NCBI GenBank assembly: GCA_037074615.1 | Contig: CM073551.1 | Location: 22,071,750 to 22,135,749, forward strand | DNA: 64,000 nucleotides | From: Leucaena leucocephala | Taxonomy: Eukaryota > Streptophyta > Magnoliopsida > Fabales > Fabaceae | Direction: 5' to 3' | In this document: positions 60,421 to 64,000 of the stretch, piece after piece | Position numbering within the stretch: the first letter of the stretch is position 1 | Layout: every line of letters begins with the position of its first letter | Program-made: the position numbers and the translations under genes | The notes under the pieces: model-generated | Database searches by the model: none | Told to the model about the DNA's origin: nothing | The model's input: the letters and a program-made list of their open reading frames with translations, nothing else

Positions 60421-61216
60421 AAGGTAAAGGGGGAGATGTGATATTTTTTATTTAGTTCAGAAAAAGAGGGGAGGGTAGGTAATAAAAAATTGATAGATAT
60501 ACTCTCAGACTTTTATTTATATTTATTAATTTTTTATTTATAATATTTATATTAGTATTGTTATTTTTTTATTTATAAATTTAAAAAAATTTAATTCATA
60601 GTCATATAACTTAACTATGCTATAACTTTTTTTTTTTATAAAATCTTTAAAAAACTGCCATGTTTTCTCAAATCAGGCTGAGGAATAGAGATCCCAATCT
60701 TGGTTCAGAAGTATTTTTTGCTTGCTATCTCTCTCTCTTTTTGGGTGCTCTTTGCTTTCTTACTTATTACTTGCATCCTTTCTGCTTACTTTAGTTTCTA
60801 GTTCCGCTTCTCCACCATTTATTATGATTATTTATATTTCTATGAACTACGTTTTTGGTCTTGCAAACAGTGAACTTGTGAATTTCAATATGGTGAATGC
60901 CATGATTAGATTCTCCTATCACACACGGTTACTTTTAGCACACATCTTTTGCCTTAATTCATCAGTTTCTGTTCTTTTTCCAGAACAATCGGTGCACGTT
61001 GGTTGTCATCCATAACTTCCTAGCTTGATTGACTGCTAAGAAGAATCTGATATCCTATCTATGATGTTGCAATTCTGATAGCTTGCTATGCTGTGTCGTC
61101 ATTCCTTAAGTCTTATTGAAACATGGTCAAAATATTGAAATAACAAGTAACCTGTTTAGGAGACAGTCATATGAAAGATAATTAAGTTCTTATTATTCCA
61201 TTCATTCACCTGGTAT
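60421..61216. other. Insertion between IMP2 and LHCB4 in the right block, left part
   Basis: Not present in the left block. AT-rich to about 60,660, then non-coding sequence. At 60,980-60,997 LFPEQSV resembles the FPEQAARFY motif preceding the next kinase exon and may be a decayed upstream exon. Confidence 0.4.
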
Positions 61217-61576
61217 ATGCCGTACAGGTTTTATGTAGCAGAAGTTCTTCTTGCTTTAGAATACCTTCACATGCTTGGGATCATCTACAGAGACCTCAAA
61301 CTAGAGAACGTGTTGGTGCGGGAAGACGGTCACATAATGCTCTCAGACTTTGACCTCTCTCTGCGTTGCGCCGTGAGTCCAACTCTCGTAAAATCCTCAA
61401 ACTCAACCCTAGACGGAAGAACTTCGGGATATTGCATTCAACCAACCTACATCGAACCTACCTGCGTGATTCAGCCAGATTGCATCCAACCCTCTTGTTT
61501 CACGCCTCGATTTCTATCAGGCAAAAAGAAAGAAGGAGAAAGGGTTTTTTACACTGGGGTAATTTTGACAAATTGA
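61217..61576 (+). pseudogene. Fragment of an AGC VIII protein kinase
   Basis: Reads RFYVAEVLLALEYLHMLGII, YRDLKLENVLVREDGHIML, SDFDLSLRCAVSPTLVK, then Cys/Pro-rich CIQPTYIEPTCVIQP and SCFTPRFLSGKKK. The DFD in place of DFG and the Cys/Gln/Pro insertion are signatures of plant AGC VIII kinases (D6PK/KIPK type). The catalytic loop has Leu where Pro is expected (YRDLKPEN). The nucleotide-binding lobe and everything after the insertion are absent, and the frame runs into unrelated sequence and stops. It was carried into the gap between IMP2 and LHCB4 of the right block. Confidence 0.85.
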
Positions 61577-61789
61577 AAAATATGTAAGGGTAATTTAATC
61601 AGAATCATACATAGTATTTCTCACCCTTCCAAAAAAACCTAAATTTGGAGGGGTGAAAGAGAGGGGTAGGGGAGCACAAAAAGACAAAAAAAATCCCCTC
61701 CCCTCCCCTCCATTTTTTCTAACCAAACATACTTATATCTCTCCTACCCTCCCTTTCCCTCCAAAACTCCCCAACCAAACAATGCCTTA
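61577..61789. mobile_element. Purine/pyrimidine foldback MITE
   Basis: TTTGGAGGGGTGAAAGAGAG (61,643-61,662) is nearly the reverse complement of CCTTTCCCTCCAAA-containing sequence at 61,742-61,764, with CCCCTCCCCTCCCC between. Ends AACCAAACAATGCC suggest a hAT-like MITE. It closes the insertion relative to the left block. Confidence 0.45.
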
Positions 61790-62780
61790 CTCTACTTGTA
61801 TGTATGGCATAACTGTTGGGCAACTGAAAATACGGTTATCCATTCCGATTCAGGGCCTAAAATGGAGCCCGAAACCAAACAGAATTTTAGGTGGGCTAGC
61901 TGGGTCCAACAAACTTGTGGGATCAAACAAGTTGGGCCTTTACCTATAGCCTTAATTACTAAACCAGCCAAGCCCACTAATGTGCTGAATCCAAGCTATT
62001 ACCTTAGTAGGCAATTTTTTTTTTGTTAGGCATAAAATGAGAAGATCTCTCCTAAGAATTCAAACCTTAATTCACTATGTTATAAAAGATTAGCTTATTT
62101 TACTAGTCCTACCCCCCATTAGTAAGCTAGCCCCTTCTATTTATAGTCTGAGCTACTACCGGAAATGAGGAAGAATGCATAGGTGAAGATGGGTGGTGAC
62201 TGTGATGGAGGAAGATCAGGTGTTGGTATTTTTTGAAATTAGGAAGTATATTTGAAGTTAGTAAATAAAAAATAAGAAGTAAAATCGCTCATATCTTTCT
62301 CGCTATTATTTTCCAATCAGCTTAGCGGTTTATTGTTGCGTTTGATTGTGCTGAGCAACAATGGCAAAGGCTGTCTGAAGTTTGAACGGACTTAGAATTA
62401 AGACTTTACTAGACGAATGGAATGAAATCAAACGTTTTATTGTTTGAGAGTTTTATTGTGGTTGACATTCTTTGTTTATCATCTTTTTAATTTTAATTGA
62501 AATCAACGCCCCTTCTACTTTACACCCTTGTTTTGCTTCAAAACTACCGACAAAATCCTGTTTTCACACTCGTTTCATTCTCATGTTTTCGGATTCTTCA
62601 GATTGAGACACAATAAGATGGAGCAATAACATTCAGCTTAGCCTCTCAAATTCCATCATGTCACTAACTTTACAAGTACTAATTGAACTATGTGAAATGT
62701 CTACTGCATCCCATATAAACAGGACCATAGAAAGCAGAGCATATAGAGAATATCAGATGACTACAGAGTAGAAAGCTTTT
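61790..62780. other. LHCB4 3' flank, right copy
   Basis: Inverse match of about 12,266-13,280 on the left, including the LHCB4 3' UTR. No gene other than the truncated LHCB4 that follows. Confidence 0.6.
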
Positions 62781-63162
62781 CAAGAGGAGGAAGAGAAAGT
62801 GTCAATGATGGTAGTGCGAAGAGGATCACTCAAGTGGGTTGCCCAGTTGTTGAGGGGGCCTTTGCCAGTTGCAGCAGCTTGAACAGCAAAGCCAAGGAAG
62901 GCCACCATGACAAGACGAGCATGCTTGATCTCTGCAAGTTGCAGGGTGGCCTTCTTCTCCGGATCTGCGGCCAAACCCAGAGGGTCGAAGAACTTGCCCC
63001 CGGGATATAGCCTCTTCTCAGGGTCCAGCTCGGTTCCTCTGGAACTCCATGTATCCAATAACCAGAACCTCAATCCAGATCAATGTGGACATTGAGAAGG
63101 GGAAGAGGTTGCCCAAGGTAGGATGAACCGTCAACAAGCTCTACCTCAATCCAGATCAATGT
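62781..63162 (-). pseudogene. Truncated LHCB4 (exon 2 only, frameshifted)
   Basis: Minus-strand copy of LHCB4 exon 2 from its first base (GTAGAGCTTGTTGACGG, ending at 63,142) to the stop. Exon 1 and the intron are missing. AACGCCGAGCTGG of the intact gene reads AACCGAGCTGG here, a two-base deletion near 63,033 that breaks the frame. Further substitutions include Ala-to-Val in the helix (HARLVMVAF) and His-to-Arg near the end. Just upstream, a 20-base copy of exon sequence (63,143-63,162) is attached, followed by PAC leader-intron filler. Confidence 0.92.
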
Positions 63163-63535
63163 GGTTTTTAACATCTGATATATAGGTGAGCTCAAAAGTT
63201 CTGCAACCTTTGTTAAGTCGAGCTGAAAACTACCCCCCATAACATCATAAAAAGATGTCGCTTTCATGAGGAAAGACAAACTAAAAAGGAAATGAAATAA
63301 AACAAAGAAACTAGCTTATTGCTCAAGGTTAATCCTTTACCAGTCCACAAGCATAAAAGAACTCAAATTTAGAATAGTTCACCACAACTATGGTAGTTGT
63401 AGAGTTTGTTATCTTTAAGAAACAGTGAAAGTGCTGCCATATACCTTTTTCATAAAATTTTACTTTATAAGTGCCAGTGATTGAGGAAGAGATCAAGAAG
63501 GTAAACGAATGATCTCTCTTCATTAACTATTGAAA
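63163..63535 (+). repeat. Filler copy of right-block PAC leader intron
   Basis: About 373 bases closely matching 49,228-49,590 in the same orientation (TTTTTAACATCTGA, GTTAAGTCGAGCTGAAAAC, ACATCATAAAAAGATGT, CTTTACCAGTCCACAAGC), with a dozen or so differences. It includes the part (49,228-49,371) absent from the left block, so it was copied from the right block or both derive from another copy. It abuts the LHCB4 breakpoint. Confidence 0.85.
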
Positions 63536-64000
63536 TTATTGCAAATTTTATATATATTAGTATCAAGTTTTGGAAGCTTAACGTAAAGTTCTTGCACTTA
63601 TACATGTACTAGCTATTGAAATTAATTAGAAATTTTTTTCAATTAAAAATTTAATTACTGAAAATGACCTAAATTAGAATATTATTATTTTATGTGTATA
63701 AAATTTACAGAGTACCGATATTTTGTATAAAAATTTATTAGGTCCTTATTTGTTAAATTTTTAATGGCCCTAATTTTCCCTCACTTCTTTAACTACTACG
63801 TGTGTGTTTGGATAAGATTTTAAAAACGGGTTTATAGACAGCTTATGGAAAAGGACTTTTAGAGAATAGCTTATGAAAAAAAATAGTTTTAGATAAATGA
63901 GTATTTGGATAGTTGTTATAAAAAGGGGTTTTGTAATTGTAAAATTACTAAAAAGGGTATGTATAAGAGAGGAGAGAGGGTTGAGAAGATAGAGGAGAGA
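63536..64000 (-). other. AT-rich end of window with MITE copy 4 (partial)
   Basis: 63,536-63,795 is AT-rich and unrecognised. From 63,796, GTGTGTTTGGATAAGATTTT, GTATTTGGATAGTTGTTATA and a GAGAGGAGAGAGG core are the reverse complement of the pyrimidine-core MITE at 31,795-32,283; the element is cut by the window end. Confidence 0.6.

Noticed and set aside
1..64000. The two arms as one giant hairpin transcript giving siRNAs
   Set aside because: The arms are 35 kb apart with several genes and both orientations between them, so a single transcript spanning both is implausible; trans-acting small RNAs remain possible but have no support from sequence alone.

Overview
This is a nuclear segment of a flowering plant, most likely a eudicot. 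It is AT-rich, its genes are intron-containing, it encodes chloroplast proteins (LHCB4/CP29, PALE CRESS, a thylakoid-type ADP/ATP carrier), and it is full of plant MITEs, tRNA-derived SINEs and LINE debris. I could not assign a species.

Layout. Left block (1-14.16 kb, genes on +): a Yippee-like gene, PALE CRESS (PAC), LHCB4 (CP29), then the decapitated 5' region of an IMP2 gene joined to a stray PAC exon. Unique middle (14.2-49.2 kb): an HMGB gene (+), an AIRP2-type RING E3 ligase (-), about 9.7 kb of transposon-rich intergenic DNA, a zinc alcohol dehydrogenase (+), a TAAC-type ADP/ATP carrier (-) followed upstream by its own broken partial copy, and an intronless PPR gene (-). Right block (49.2-63.5 kb, everything on -): the orphan promoter/5' UTR of PAC, a second intact Yippee gene, the IMP2 mitochondrial peptidase gene, an AGC kinase fragment and a truncated LHCB4.

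The striking property is that the left and right blocks are inverted copies of one ancestral gene neighbourhood (Yippee, PAC, LHCB4, IMP2). Each copy has decayed differently. Yippee survives in both; PAC and LHCB4 coding regions survive only on the left; IMP2 coding exons exist only on the right. The breaks carry short copied filler from elsewhere in the same neighbourhood, which suggests template-switching repair. The order is also permuted: left reads Yippee-PAC-LHCB4-IMP2, while right, read on the minus strand, is LHCB4-IMP2-Yippee-PAC. A multi-unit or circular intermediate, or a misassembly, must be considered.

Two otherwise good genes carry one apparent frameshift each: HMGB near 17,820 (two extra bases) and IMP2 near 58,920 (one extra base in a homopolymer). 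These may be sequence errors or real lesions.

Functionally the genes are ordinary housekeeping and photosynthesis genes and do not form a cluster pathway. I saw no CRISPR, rRNA or convincing tRNA gene. Exon boundaries were derived by hand from GT/AG sites, reading phase and remembered protein families; no alignment or database search was run.
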